Assembly: GCA_050949225.1 (NCBI GenBank)
Contig: JBMNFI010000002.1
Coordinates: 582,498-646,497, forward strand
DNA length: 64,000 bases
Source of the DNA: JBMNFI01 sp050949225
GTDB lineage: Bacteria; Bacillota; Dehalobacteriia; UBA4068
Direction: 5' to 3'
Positions 27,152 through 36,409 of the stretch are shown piece after piece. The notes below the pieces were generated by a model that did no database searches, had not been told where the DNA came from, and saw only the letters and a list, made by a program, of their open reading frames with translations. Position numbers and translations under genes: made by a program. How positions within the stretch are numbered: the stretch's first letter is position 1; the number at the start of each line of letters is the position of its first letter.

Positions 27152-28376
27152 AAAGAAGAACACAAAAGACCTCATCCCTGCAACATACAATCCTCGTAAA
27201 GATTTGAAACCAGGAGATGCAGAATACGATAAATTAAAACGATCCATTGAACAATTTGGTTATGTAGAGCCGGTTATCTGGAATAAGGTGACCGGCCATG
27301 TTGTTGGTGGGCATCAAAGACTGAAGGTTCTCATGGATATGGGCATCATAGAAGTTGAGTGTGTCATCATTGAAATGGACGAAGAAAAAGAAAAAGCACT
27401 CAACATCGCGCTCAATAAAATCAGCGGTGATTGGGACAAGGATAAATTGGCCCTTTTAATTTCAGATTTACAAGGTGTAGATTTTGATGTTTCCCTAACT
27501 GGATTTGACCCTAAAGAACTGGATGACTTATTTAAAGACACGCTGAAAGAGGGGATCCACGATGATGACTTTGATGTGGAGACAGAACTAAAAAAGCCTG
27601 CCATCAGCAAGCTTGGTGACATCTGGACGCTTGGCAGACACAGGCTTATCTGTGGTGACTCCACCAAGGAAGAAACCTATGATGTGCTGATGAATAAAAA
27701 GAAGGCAAACTTGTGTGTAACAGATCCTCCCTACAATGTGAATTATGAAGGCACTGCAGGAAAGATTAAAAATGACCATATGGGAAATGATGCCTTTTAT
27801 CAATTCCTCTTAGATACCTTTATTAATATCGAAGAAGTTCTGGCAGACGATGCCTCCATCTATGTATTCCATGCCGACACCGAAGGGTTTAATTTTAGAA
27901 AAGCCTTCTCGGATGCCGGTTTTTATTTATCCGGATGCTGCATATGGAAAAAGGACTCCCTTGTACTGGGTCGTTCTCCCTATCAGTGGCAGCACGAACC
28001 AGTGCTGTTTGGTTGGAAAAAGAAAGGCAAGCATCAGTGGTATACAGGCAGGAAAGAAACCACCATCTGGGAATTTGATAAGCCAAAGAGAAATGGCGAC
28101 CATCCTACGATGAAGCCTATTCCTCTTCTCGCCTATCCAATTTTGAACTCCTCTATGAGTAACACCATTGTGCTTGACCCATTTGGCGGAAGTGGTAGTA
28201 CCCTAATTGCCTGTGAGCAATCAGAACGCATCTGCTACACCGTGGAACTAGATGAGAAGTTTTGTGATGTCATTATTAAACGCTACATTGAGCAGGTTGG
28301 AACTTCCAAAGAAGTCAGTGTTCAAAGGGATGGACTAAGTTATAAATATGATGAATTGGTGGAAACCAATGAATAA
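27141..28376 (+). CDS. DNA (N4/N6) methyltransferase with ParB-like N-terminal domain
   Basis: The 411-residue protein begins with a ParB/Srx-like domain (residues ~1-100: PATYNPRKDLKPGD, GGHQRLKVLMDMG). It then has a class beta amino-methyltransferase with TDPPYN (D195-P-P-Y) and the SAM-binding FGGSGSTLIACE near 348. It should methylate adenine or cytosine amino groups in phage or host DNA. The product of the overlapping metK gene is its cofactor. Methylation may protect the phage from restriction, including that of the adjacent type I system, but specificity is unknown. Confidence 0.92.
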   Translation: MLIEKKNTKDLIPATYNPRKDLKPGDAEYDKLKRSIEQFGYVEPVIWNKVTGHVVGGHQRLKVLMDMGIIEVECVIIEMDEEKEKALNIALNKISGDWDKDKLALLISDLQGVDFDVSLTGFDPKELDDLFKDTLKEGIHDDDFDVETELKKPAISKLGDIWTLGRHRLICGDSTKEETYDVLMNKKKANLCVTDPPYNVNYEGTAGKIKNDHMGNDAFYQFLLDTFINIEEVLADDASIYVFHADTEGFNFRKAFSDAGFYLSGCCIWKKDSLVLGRSPYQWQHEPVLFGWKKKGKHQWYTGRKETTIWEFDKPKRNGDHPTMKPIPLLAYPILNSSMSNTIVLDPFGGSGSTLIACEQSERICYTVELDEKFCDVIIKRYIEQVGTSKEVSVQRDGLSYKYDELVETNE

Positions 28377-28410
28377 GGAATACTAGTAAAGTTTCCCACA
28401 AGATAATTGA

Positions 28411-28451
28411 TAAAAAGCTTGCTATATAAGTGTTTTAGAGTGATATATGTA
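28411..28451 (+). repeat. Dispersed 41-nt repeat, copy A
   Basis: Begins TAAAAAGCTTGCTAT and ends TTTTAGAGTGATATATGTA; it matches 52807-52847 at about 34 of 41 positions without gaps. It lies between the methylase stop and the ribosome binding site of the next gene. It could be a phage promoter or protein-binding site. Confidence 0.55.
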
Positions 28452-28478
28452 CATACCAAAACAAAGGAGGTTTTGTAC

Positions 28479-29168
28479 ATGGTCATTAAATACAATGTAA
28501 CAGGAGCAGAAAGAAAAAGGCTGGTAACGACTCTTAGTACTCTCACAGGAGTTAAAGCAAAGTACCTAGGAATGCCTAGTATGGGATATGAGGTAGGTGA
28601 CTTTACCATCGACAAGAATGGAAACCTTGAACTCAGTGACAAGGTAAACAGCGAAGAAATCGAACGTGTGGCAGGACATTTAGCCAGCGAGGGTTTTATT
28701 GCTGAGGAAGAGATAAGCGTTACAGAGGGCAGACAAACGGCAGACAGCGAGGAGTTTGGCCTTACAGTTTCCATGCTAAGGAGCAACTTTTCTGAAGGCG
28801 CACTTGAAAACTTACAAGCACTTGTTGAGGCAAAAGGAGAACTAATTCGTCATGCACTTGATGTAGAAGAATTGCCGATTGAAATTTCTGAAGATGAAGT
28901 TTCATTCCCTTGGTTTGAAGAATTACCAACACCAGAAGAGGTAAAAGCATATAACCACTTCATTTCAGCTCTAAGTCAGATGGCGATAAATCAGAAACGC
29001 ATCACGGTAAAAGAGAAAGAAGTAGAAAATGAAAAATACGCTTTCAGATGCTTTTTACTCCGCCTTGGCTTTATTGGCAAAGAATACAAAGATGAGCGAA
29101 AAATACTGCTTAGAAACCTGACAGGTTCATCGTCATTTAAAGGAGGAGCAAAAAATGAGGATAATTAG
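28479..29168 (+). CDS. Conserved phage protein ('virulence-related' family)
   Basis: ATG 28479 has AAAGGAGG upstream and gives 229 residues. The N-terminal part (MVIKYNVTGAERKRLVTTLSTLTGVKAKYLGMP) is strongly typical of a family annotated as virulence-related in Bacillota prophages, found between the methylase and the DUF4314 gene. Later parts contain SMLRSNFSEGALENLQAL and RCFLLRLGFIGKEYK. The biochemical role is not known. It overlaps the next gene by 14 nt. Confidence 0.75.
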   Translation: MVIKYNVTGAERKRLVTTLSTLTGVKAKYLGMPSMGYEVGDFTIDKNGNLELSDKVNSEEIERVAGHLASEGFIAEEEISVTEGRQTADSEEFGLTVSMLRSNFSEGALENLQALVEAKGELIRHALDVEELPIEISEDEVSFPWFEELPTPEEVKAYNHFISALSQMAINQKRITVKEKEVENEKYAFRCFLLRLGFIGKEYKDERKILLRNLTGSSSFKGGAKNEDN

Positions 29169-29385
29169 TAAAGAACGGTTACAGAATCTTCGTGAGAAGT
29201 ACCCTGTAGGATGCCGAGTAGAACTTCTAAGAATGGATGATATTCAAGCTCCTGCGATTGGAACAAAAGGAACAGTCATAGGTGTTGATGACATCGGATC
29301 AATCATGGTGTCTTGGGAAACTGGCTCCAGTTTATCAGTCGTTTTTGGAGAAGACCTGTGCAGGAGGATTGAAGATGACAAGTAA
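29155..29385 (+). CDS. DUF4314 protein
   Basis: The 76-residue protein (RLQNLREKYPVGCRVELLRMDD... GTKGTVIGVDDIGSIMVSW) matches the DUF4314 family, a small beta-barrel-like (KOW/SH3-like) domain common in Bacillota phages. The GTKGTV...W pattern resembles nucleic-acid-binding barrels. It overlaps both neighbours, so the small genes here are translated as one unit. Confidence 0.82.
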   Translation: MRIISKERLQNLREKYPVGCRVELLRMDDIQAPAIGTKGTVIGVDDIGSIMVSWETGSSLSVVFGEDLCRRIEDDK

Positions 29386-29554
29386 GATAAAAGAACAGAT
29401 TCTTGCCATTCGAGATACCGGTGAAACCAATATGTTTGATGTGCGAAAAGTACAGGAAATCGCTCTGAGGGAAGGGTATAACGAGCTACTTGTTTACCTT
29501 GCAGATAACGTGGGGGCCTATTCCAGATTCATTCTGACAGGCAAGGAGGAATAA
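29375..29554 (+). CDS. DUF5049-like small protein
   Basis: ATG 29375 has CAGGAGGA upstream and gives 59 residues. IKEQILAIRDTGETNMFDV... VQEIALREGYNELLVYL is characteristic of a DUF5049-type phage protein that follows DUF4314. It overlaps DUF4314 by 11 nt. Function unknown. Confidence 0.78.
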   Translation: MTSKIKEQILAIRDTGETNMFDVRKVQEIALREGYNELLVYLADNVGAYSRFILTGKEE

Positions 29555-29558
29555 AACC

Positions 29559-29783
29559 GTGTGGAAAGAAGGTAGCATTAAAGTTCATGACAGCATCATC
29601 CATTATTGGGTAAAGTGCTATGAGAAAAGTTCGGAATTTGGCATTGACAAGGGGCTCATCTCAAAGCTGATGCTTAAGCGCAAAGAAGAGATTATTGCAA
29701 ATTATGACCGAGGCTGGGACATTGAGCCTGTGGATGAGGATGCAGAAATTGCACTTGCAATCTTATTATTAGAACACAACTAA
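29559..29783 (+). CDS. Small phage protein, unknown function
   Basis: GTG 29559 with AAGGAGGA upstream gives 74 residues (MWKEGSIKVHDSIIHYWVKCYE). The frame is closely packed with DUF5049 and is homologous in style to small proteins placed before the large terminase in related prophages. It ends with an acidic stretch (EPVDEDAEIALAILLLEHN). No domain is recognised. Confidence 0.7.
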   Translation: MWKEGSIKVHDSIIHYWVKCYEKSSEFGIDKGLISKLMLKRKEEIIANYDRGWDIEPVDEDAEIALAILLLEHN

Positions 29784-29886
29784 ATAGCAATAGAGGACAG
29801 TGCCAACATTGGCTCTGTTTCTCGTATAGAAAGAGTAATAAGGCTTGCTTGATGCGGGTCTATTTTTATGCTCATTTTGAAGGGAG

Positions 29887-31497
29887 GTGACCGCAATCAG
29901 AAAGCTCAAGAAATATAAACCAACTCCTTTTATGGCAAAGGACTCTATCTACGATAAAGATGCTGCAGATTATGCGGTCAACTTTATTGAGTGTTTAAGT
30001 CATACCAAGGGGAAATGGTCTGGAAAACCATTTGAACTGATTGATTGGCAAGAGCAAATTATCAGAGATCTCTTTGGAACACTGAAACCAGATGGCTATC
30101 GGCAGTTTAATACAGCCTATATTGAGATTCCTAAGAAAATGGGGAAATCTGAATTAGCGGCAGCTGTCGCATTACTGCTTACCTGTGGTGATGGCGAAGA
30201 AAGAGCCGAGGTTTATGGATGCGCTGCAGACAGGCAACAGGCGTCCATCGTATTTGAAGTGGCTGCTGATATGGTACGTATGAGCCCGGCTCTAAGTAAA
30301 CGAGTTAAAATCTTATCGGCAACAAAGCGGATCATTTTCCAACCGACTAATAGTTTTTATCAAGTGCTTTCAGCAGAGGCTTATTCAAAGCATGGTTTTA
30401 ATATTCATGGTGTTGTTTTTGATGAGTTGCATACGCAGCCCAACAGAAAACTCTTTGATGTCATGACCAAAGGTTCTGGTGATGCCAGAACGCAGCCTCT
30501 TTATTTTCTGATCACCACGGCAGGATCTGATACAAAATCAATCTGCTATGAAACCCATCAGAAAGCCAAAGACCTCATGGAGAAAAGAAAGATTGACCCT
30601 ACTTTTTATCCGGTTATTTATGGAGCAGATGAGTCAGATGATTGGACAGATCCGAAGGTGTGGAAAAAAGCGAATCCAAGCCTTGGCATAACGGTAGGGA
30701 TTGATAAGGTAAAAGCCGCTTGTGAATCAGCCAAGCAAAACCCTGCAGAAGAGAATGCCTTTAGACAGTTACGACTTAATCAGTGGGTCAAACAGGCGGT
30801 TCGCTGGATGCCAATGGACAGGTGGGATAAATGTGCCTTTGCCGTAAATGAAGAGGATTTACTTGGAAGGGTATGCTATGGCGGACTAGACCTTTCTAGC
30901 TCCATTGATATTACTGCCTTTGTATTGGTGTTTCCTCCCCTAGATGAGGATGATAAATACATCATTCTTCCCTACTTTTGGCTGCCAGAAGAAACTCTAA
31001 GTGCCAGGGTCAACCGTGACCATGTTCCCTATGATGTCTGGGAAAAGCAGGATCACCTTAAAACAACCGAAGGAAATGTAGTTCATTACGGTTTTATTGA
31101 GAAGTTTATTGAAGAACTTGGCGAAAAGTACAATATTCGTGAGATTGCCTTTGACCGTTGGGGAGCCGTACAAATGGTTCAAAACCTAGAAGGCATGGGC
31201 TTTACTGTTGTCCCCTTTGGTCAAGGATTTAAGGATATGAGTCCACCGACTAAGGAACTGATGAAACTAACGCTAGAAGAAAAGGTTGCTCATGGTGGGC
31301 ATCCTGTACTTCGTTGGATGATGGATAACATTTTTGTTCGAACAGACCCGGCAGGCAACATCAAGCCGGACAAGGAAAAATCATCAGAAAAGATTGATGG
31401 TGCAGTGGCAACGATTATGGCTCTTGATCGAGCGATTCGTTGTGGCAATGATACGAGTGCTTCGGTTTATGACAACCGAGGCATTCTCTTTATATGA
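29887..31497 (+). CDS. terL: Terminase large subunit
   Basis: A GTG start with GGGAGGTGACC immediately upstream gives 536 residues. The ATPase has a variant Walker A (IPKKMGKSEL, ~81-90) and Walker B VVFDELHT with D179-E180. The nuclease half has the acidic sites GGLDLSSSIDITAF and AFDRWGAVQM. It powers DNA packaging and cuts concatemers. It is full length and in frame. Confidence 0.95.
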   Translation: MTAIRKLKKYKPTPFMAKDSIYDKDAADYAVNFIECLSHTKGKWSGKPFELIDWQEQIIRDLFGTLKPDGYRQFNTAYIEIPKKMGKSELAAAVALLLTCGDGEERAEVYGCAADRQQASIVFEVAADMVRMSPALSKRVKILSATKRIIFQPTNSFYQVLSAEAYSKHGFNIHGVVFDELHTQPNRKLFDVMTKGSGDARTQPLYFLITTAGSDTKSICYETHQKAKDLMEKRKIDPTFYPVIYGADESDDWTDPKVWKKANPSLGITVGIDKVKAACESAKQNPAEENAFRQLRLNQWVKQAVRWMPMDRWDKCAFAVNEEDLLGRVCYGGLDLSSSIDITAFVLVFPPLDEDDKYIILPYFWLPEETLSARVNRDHVPYDVWEKQDHLKTTEGNVVHYGFIEKFIEELGEKYNIREIAFDRWGAVQMVQNLEGMGFTVVPFGQGFKDMSPPTKELMKLTLEEKVAHGGHPVLRWMMDNIFVRTDPAGNIKPDKEKSSEKIDGAVATIMALDRAIRCGNDTSASVYDNRGILFI

Positions 31498-31512
31498 GGG
31501 AGGTGATTGGTT

Positions 31513-32835
31513 TTGGGATTTTTATCATCCATTTTTAAGGCGAGAGATAAGCCTACTGATAGAGCTGTGAGTTCCAACTATACCTTTTTAATGGGTTCAA
31601 CCACAGCAGGTAAAACAGTCACGGAACGCTCTGCCCTACAAATGACAGCCGTATACTCTTGTGTTCGAATATTAGCTGAAGCAGTAGCAGGGCTTCCTCT
31701 GCATCTTTATTGTTATACAGAAGATGGTGGCAAGGAAAAAGCAATTGACCATTCCTTGTATCGACTTTTGCATGATGAACCGAATCCTGAGATGAGTTCT
31801 TTTGTGTTTAGAGAAACACTGATGACTCATCTTTTATTATGGGGGAATTGTTATGCGCAGATTATTCGCAATGGCAAAGGTGAAGTTGTAGGACTCTACC
31901 CCTTGATGCCAAATCGGATGTCAGTTCATCGAGATGAGAGTGGGCAGCTCTATTACTTATATACCAGAGGTGCAGATGATGTGAACAGTACAAAGGGGAT
32001 GACCGTAAAACTTAGTACCTCCGATGTACTTCATATTCCCGGACTCGGGTTTGATGGACTGGTTGGCTACTCCCCGATTGCGATGGCTAAAAATGCGATT
32101 GGTCTAGCCATTGCAACAGAGGAATATGGAGCCAAGTTCTTTGCTAACGGTGCTGCTCCAAGTGGTGTGTTGGAGCATCCGGGAACGATTAAAGAACCTG
32201 GGAAAGTCAGAGAGGCTTGGCAGTCACAATTTGGTGGCAGTGCCAATTCCAATAAAATAGCCGTGCTTGAAGAAGGAATGAAATATACACCGATTTCCAT
32301 TTCACCAGAACAAGCACAATTCCTTGAAACAAGGAAGTTTCAAATCAATGAAATTGCTCGAATTTTTAGAGTCCCTCCCCACATGGTAGGTGACCTTGAA
32401 AAATCGAGCTTTTCTAATATTGAGCAACAATCCCTTGAGTTTGTGAAATACACCTTAGACCCGTGGGTAGTGCGTTGGGAGCAAACCCTAGCTCGCACCC
32501 TTTTTACACCGGAGGAAAAGAAAAAATACTTCTTTAGATTCAATGTAGAAGGCCTACTGAGAGGGGATTATGTCAGTCGTATGAGCGGATATGCCACAGC
32601 AAGGCAGAACGGTTGGATGAGTGCAAATGATATTAGGGAACTTGAAAACCTAGACCGTATCCCTTCAGAGGATGGCGGTGACATGTACCTTGTAAACGGC
32701 AATATGCTCCCTCTTACAAAGGCAGGTGCATTCGCAAATACAAACGAGGATGGAAAGGAGGAAGACTTGGATGAAGAACAAGATATTTTGGCGATGGAAG
32801 AACCAAGCAAGCGAACAAGAAGAACGAGTTCTTGA
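31513..32835 (+). CDS. HK97-family portal protein
   Basis: TTG 31513 was chosen, 9 nt after GGGAGG; TTG 31507 is too close. The 440-residue protein shows HK97 portal features: SALQMTAVYSCVRILAEAVAGLPLHLY, LLLWGNCYAQI, ARIFRVPPHMVGDLEKSSFSNIEQQSLEFV and LARTLF. Twelve copies form the portal ring through which DNA enters. The C-terminal tail is Glu-rich (DGKEEDLDEEQDI) and overlaps the protease gene by 65 nt. Confidence 0.95.
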   Translation: MGFLSSIFKARDKPTDRAVSSNYTFLMGSTTAGKTVTERSALQMTAVYSCVRILAEAVAGLPLHLYCYTEDGGKEKAIDHSLYRLLHDEPNPEMSSFVFRETLMTHLLLWGNCYAQIIRNGKGEVVGLYPLMPNRMSVHRDESGQLYYLYTRGADDVNSTKGMTVKLSTSDVLHIPGLGFDGLVGYSPIAMAKNAIGLAIATEEYGAKFFANGAAPSGVLEHPGTIKEPGKVREAWQSQFGGSANSNKIAVLEEGMKYTPISISPEQAQFLETRKFQINEIARIFRVPPHMVGDLEKSSFSNIEQQSLEFVKYTLDPWVVRWEQTLARTLFTPEEKKKYFFRFNVEGLLRGDYVSRMSGYATARQNGWMSANDIRELENLDRIPSEDGGDMYLVNGNMLPLTKAGAFANTNEDGKEEDLDEEQDILAMEEPSKRTRRTSS

Positions 32836-33502
32836 GCTTTATGGAACAATCGCTGAAGAAAGCTGGTTTGATGATGATGTGACCCCGCAGATGTTTAGAA
32901 ATGAACTCTTTAGCGGAAAAGGACCCATCACCTTATGGATTAACTCACCGGGTGGAGATTGCATTGCCGCAAGTCAGATTTATACCATGTTGATGGATTA
33001 CCCAGATGAGGTCACCGTCAAGATTGATGGGGTTGCAGCATCAGCTGCTTCTGTCATTGCCATGGCAGGAACAAAGGTATTGATGGCTCCGACAGCACTG
33101 ATGATGATTCATAACCCAGCAACCATCACGATGGGTGATCATGAAGACATGAAACGAGCAATCGAGATGCTAGATGAGGTGAAGGAAAGCATTATTAACG
33201 CTTATGAGATTAAGACTGGAATATCTCGCATCAAACTATCTCATTTGATGGATGCTGAAACTTGGATGAATGCTAATAAAGCGATTGAACTTGGATTTGC
33301 AGATGAAGTGTTAAAGGATGAAAAACAATCCGAACCCACTTTTTCTGCCTATGCTTTTTCCAGAAAAACAGTAGCAACTAATCTACTTAACAAAATGGCA
33401 GAAAAGACAAAACCAATTCAGGCAGAGGAATCTGCCAAACCCCAAGGGCGCTCAATTGATGAACTCAAGGAGCGTCTTTTGATTATAAAAAAATATATGT
33501 AA
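32771..33502 (+). CDS. Phage head maturation protease, ClpP-like
   Basis: ATG 32771 (MKNKIFWRWKNQ) has AGGAGG upstream, giving 243 residues. The ClpP fold is visible: LWINSPGGDCIAASQIY, then GVAASAASVIAMAG with likely nucleophile S91, and MMIHNPA with H114, followed by acidic residues. Clp-type prohead proteases trim the capsid protein and scaffold in HK97-like phages. It lies in the expected place between portal and capsid. Confidence 0.93.
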   Translation: MKNKIFWRWKNQASEQEERVLELYGTIAEESWFDDDVTPQMFRNELFSGKGPITLWINSPGGDCIAASQIYTMLMDYPDEVTVKIDGVAASAASVIAMAGTKVLMAPTALMMIHNPATITMGDHEDMKRAIEMLDEVKESIINAYEIKTGISRIKLSHLMDAETWMNANKAIELGFADEVLKDEKQSEPTFSAYAFSRKTVATNLLNKMAEKTKPIQAEESAKPQGRSIDELKERLLIIKKYM

Positions 33503-33518
33503 ATGGAGGAATTTTACT

Positions 33519-34715
33519 ATGACGATTACAGAAATGCGTAATAAACGCAAAAAGCTTATTGAAACGATGGATGGGTTCTTGGACACTCATAAAACCAAGA
33601 ATGGCACATTATCCGCAGAAGATGATAAAACCTACAAAACCATGGAAGATGAGATCACTGAACTTACCAATGAAATCCATCGTATGGAAAGACGTGAGGC
33701 AATCGAAGCGGAACTTGAAAAGCCTGTCAGCAAACCAATCATTGAGAAACCGATGAATGGTCGCATGGATAACGGCGAGGTTAAAACAGGTCGTGCCGCA
33801 GACTCCTATAAGAAAGCCATGCTCTCAGCACTTCGCTCAAACTTCCGTAATGTATCAAATGTTCTACAAGAAGGGGTAGACGCAGATGGTGGCTATCTCG
33901 TACCTGAAGAGTACGACAGCAGACTGATTGATGGTCTGGAAGAAGAGAACATCATTCGTAAGCTAGGCCACAGAATTACGACTTCAGGTGAGCGAAAAAT
34001 CAATATCGCAGCAACGAAACCTGCAGCCGCATGGATTGATGAAGGTGAGGCATTAACCTTTAGTGATGCCACATTCTCTCAGATTAACCTAGACGCCCAT
34101 AAACTTCATGTGGCAGTCAAGGTGACCGAAGAGCTGCTTTATGATAATGCCTTCCAGCTTGAGAATTACATTATTAAGGAGTTTTATAAGGCTCTGGCTA
34201 ATGCGGAAGAAGATGCCTTTATCAATGGTGATGGCACAGGAAAACCTCTAGGCATTCTTGCTGCTAGTGGTGGTGCTGAAGTCGGTGTGACCACAGCATC
34301 TGCAACGGCGATTACTGCTGACGAAGTAATTAACCTAGTGTATTCACTGAAGCGTCCTTACCGTAAAAATGCCGTGTTCATTTTAAATGACCAGACCATT
34401 GCAGCCCTTAGAAAACTAAAGGACGGTAACGGTGCCTATATGTGGCAACCGGCCCTTGTTGCAGGTGAACCAGATAAACTACTTGGCTATCCTGTTTATA
34501 CATCTGCTTATATGCCTACCATTGAGGCAGGTGCTAAGACCATTATCTTTGGCGATTTGTCTTACTACAACATTGGAGATCGTGGTTCTCGTTCCTTTGC
34601 AGAACTTCGTGAGCTGTTTGCAGGTAATGGCATGGTCGGTTTTGTAGCTAAAGAACGTGTGGATGGCAAGTTAGTACTACCTGAAGCAATCAAGGTTCTT
34701 CAGCAGAAAGCCTAA
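33519..34715 (+). CDS. HK97-fold major capsid protein
   Basis: The 398-residue protein begins with a coiled-coil delta domain (residues ~1-85: MTITEMRNKRKKLIETMDG... ELTNEIHRMERREAI), normally removed by the protease. It then has the HK97 capsid core: NVLQEGVDADGGYLVPEEY, HKLHVAVKVTEELLYDNAF, EEDAFINGDGTGKPLGIL and YTSAYMPTIEAGAKTIIFGD. It forms the icosahedral shell. A TGGAGG ribosome binding site lies upstream. Confidence 0.96.
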   Translation: MTITEMRNKRKKLIETMDGFLDTHKTKNGTLSAEDDKTYKTMEDEITELTNEIHRMERREAIEAELEKPVSKPIIEKPMNGRMDNGEVKTGRAADSYKKAMLSALRSNFRNVSNVLQEGVDADGGYLVPEEYDSRLIDGLEEENIIRKLGHRITTSGERKINIAATKPAAAWIDEGEALTFSDATFSQINLDAHKLHVAVKVTEELLYDNAFQLENYIIKEFYKALANAEEDAFINGDGTGKPLGILAASGGAEVGVTTASATAITADEVINLVYSLKRPYRKNAVFILNDQTIAALRKLKDGNGAYMWQPALVAGEPDKLLGYPVYTSAYMPTIEAGAKTIIFGDLSYYNIGDRGSRSFAELRELFAGNGMVGFVAKERVDGKLVLPEAIKVLQQKA

Positions 34716-34727
34716 CGGAGGTGCGAT

Positions 34728-34952
34728 ATGGATTACAACACAAAAAACTACACCGAACAAGGCGGAGATAAAACCGTCATCGCAGGAACGTTAGAGATTA
34801 AGGAGGGAGCAACCGTAACAGGTCTCCCTTCTTCTTTTACTCCTGCAGAAAACCAAGCACCTAGTGTGGCAGAAGATATTACGAGTTTAGTTGCTGATTT
34901 TAATGCATTGCTCTCAAAGCTTCAAACAGCAGGACTCATGGAAGCTGATTAA
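34728..34952 (+). CDS. Head fiber-like protein
   Basis: The 74-residue protein (MDYNTKNYTEQGGDKTVIAGTLEIKEGATV) has the sequence typical of the short 'head fiber protein' family seen just after the capsid gene in clostridial and related phages. It resembles part of the phi29 head fibre base. It may decorate the capsid. CGGAGGTG lies upstream. Confidence 0.72.
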   Translation: MDYNTKNYTEQGGDKTVIAGTLEIKEGATVTGLPSSFTPAENQAPSVAEDITSLVADFNALLSKLQTAGLMEAD

Positions 34953-34974
34953 AAAGAGAAAGGATGGTAGCGGT

Positions 34975-35283
34975 ATGACACTGATTCAAAAGGTAAAGGC
35001 AAACTTGATTTTAGAGCATGAAGCTGATGACGAACTCTTAGAGATGTTCATCGCCGCTGCTGTCAGTTATGCCGAGAGTTATCAGCATGTACCAGAAAAT
35101 TTCTATAGCGACAATCCTATGCCACCGACTACAGAGCAAGCCATTATTATGCTTTCCTCTCATTTTTATGAAAGCAGAGATGGTAGTACAGGTGGCTTCT
35201 TTGCAGATAATGTGCAGGCGGGTCAGCAGGTTTGGAAAACGGTCAACCTACTATTAAGACTCGATCGGGATTGGAAGGTGTAA
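34975..35283 (+). CDS. Head-tail connector protein (gp6-like)
   Basis: ATG 34975 with AAAGGATGG upstream gives 102 residues. LIQKVKANLILEHEADDELLEMFIAAAVSYAE and the end FYESRDGSTGGFFAD... LLRLDRDWKV fit the HK97 gp6/SPP1 gp15 adaptor family that attaches to the portal. It is the intact homologue of the truncated gene at 7824-7967. Confidence 0.88.
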   Translation: MTLIQKVKANLILEHEADDELLEMFIAAAVSYAESYQHVPENFYSDNPMPPTTEQAIIMLSSHFYESRDGSTGGFFADNVQAGQQVWKTVNLLLRLDRDWKV

Positions 35284-35306
35284 ACATTGAAAGCGAGGTA
35301 CTGGTT

Positions 35307-35648
35307 GTGAGTTTCGGAAAAATGAATGGATTTGCTGATATTAAGGTAGTCACAAAAACAAAAGACAGTGAAGGATTTGCGACAACATCAGAAACCGTGA
35401 TTGCTTCGATTCGAGTCTACCGGGAAGGGCGTCATGGCAGTGAACGCTGGGCTAACCTAGCTACTTTTTCAGAGGCTACAGATTTATTCAGGTTTCGTGC
35501 GATTCCAGGAGTCGAGGTCACGACAGAACATTTTATTGTGTGTGATGGAGAGCGTTTTGATATTACCTCGGTAGAAAACGTAAAAGGTCGAGGTATGTAT
35601 ACAGAAGTTTTGGCAAAGAAGGTGGTGAGCAGTATTGGCAAAAGTTGA
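35307..35648 (+). CDS. Phage head closure protein (head-tail adaptor)
   Basis: GTG 35307 has AGCGAGG upstream at 8 nt and aligns with the left homologue's start; the earlier ATG at 35232 overlaps the connector gene without a good site. The 113-residue product contains LFRFRAIPGVEVTTEHFIVCDG and VENVKGRGMYTEVLAKK, as in its left counterpart (7477-7821). It should plug the connector after packaging. It overlaps the next gene by 14 nt. Confidence 0.83.
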   Translation: MSFGKMNGFADIKVVTKTKDSEGFATTSETVIASIRVYREGRHGSERWANLATFSEATDLFRFRAIPGVEVTTEHFIVCDGERFDITSVENVKGRGMYTEVLAKKVVSSIGKS

Positions 35649-36066
35649 TATTAAGATGCCCGATGATTTTTTGCTCAAGATTTCAAAGCTTGGATCTGAC
35701 TTTGACCCTGTTGCCGAAAAGGTGCTAAAAGCAGGTGGCGAAGTCGTTTTCAAACGAACGAAGAGCAATCTTTCTGCTGTAATCGGTAAAGGTACAAAGC
35801 ATGAATCACGATCAACGGGTGAATTAGAAAAGGCACTCGGTGTCACTTCAGTCAGGCTAGATAGGAACGGAAACCACAATATAAAAATTGGATTTTCTGA
35901 ACCAAGGCCTGATGGTGAGAGTAACGCAAAAATAGCAAACATCCTTGAGTATGGCAAACACGGTCAACCTGCGAAACCTTTTTTGAAACCAGCTAAAAGT
36001 GCATCAAAGTCTGAGTGTATCTCAGTAATGAAAAGCACTTTTGAAGAGGAGGTCAAAAAGATATGA
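35635..36066 (+). CDS. HK97 gp10-like tail component
   Basis: TTG 35635 (MAKVDIKMPDDFLLKISKLG) has AAGGTGGTGAG upstream; the product is 143 residues. It shares the GGEVVFKRTKSNLSAVIGKG and NAKIANILEYGKHGQPAKPFLKP blocks with 7043-7477 and the HK97 gp10 family. It is part of the head-tail joining set and overlaps the next gene by 4 nt. Confidence 0.86.
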   Translation: MAKVDIKMPDDFLLKISKLGSDFDPVAEKVLKAGGEVVFKRTKSNLSAVIGKGTKHESRSTGELEKALGVTSVRLDRNGNHNIKIGFSEPRPDGESNAKIANILEYGKHGQPAKPFLKPAKSASKSECISVMKSTFEEEVKKI

Positions 36067-36407
36067 GCATTCTAGCAGACTTACAAGTCGCTTTAGAATC
36101 ACTGGATGTTCCAATAGAAACAGGCGTGTTCTCGGATACTGCGCCGTCAAAGTACATGGTGATTGTTCCGATGAGCGATAGATTTGACCTTCATTCGGAT
36201 AATCTACCATGCATCGATGTTCAAGAGGCACGGATTTCAATTTATAGCAAAGGCAGTTATACAGCGTTAAAAAATCAAGTGGTGCAGTTATTGTTGGCTT
36301 CCAGTTTCACCATAACCGCACGGAGCTACATCGGCTTTGAAGATGATACGGGCTATTACCACTACAACGTGGATGTAGCCAAACATTATGAAATAGGAGG
36401 TAATTAA
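36063..36407 (+). CDS. Tail completion / minor tail protein (gp11-like)
   Basis: The 114-residue protein is homologous to the minus-strand 6705-7046 product and holds the same place before the major tail gene. Shared features are an ETGVFSDTAPSKYMVIVPMSD-like start and IGFEDDTGYYHYNVDVAKHY at the end. It is likely the tail terminator. The assignment rests on synteny. Confidence 0.72.
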   Translation: MSILADLQVALESLDVPIETGVFSDTAPSKYMVIVPMSDRFDLHSDNLPCIDVQEARISIYSKGSYTALKNQVVQLLLASSFTITARSYIGFEDDTGYYHYNVDVAKHYEIGGN

Positions 36408-36409
36408 AA

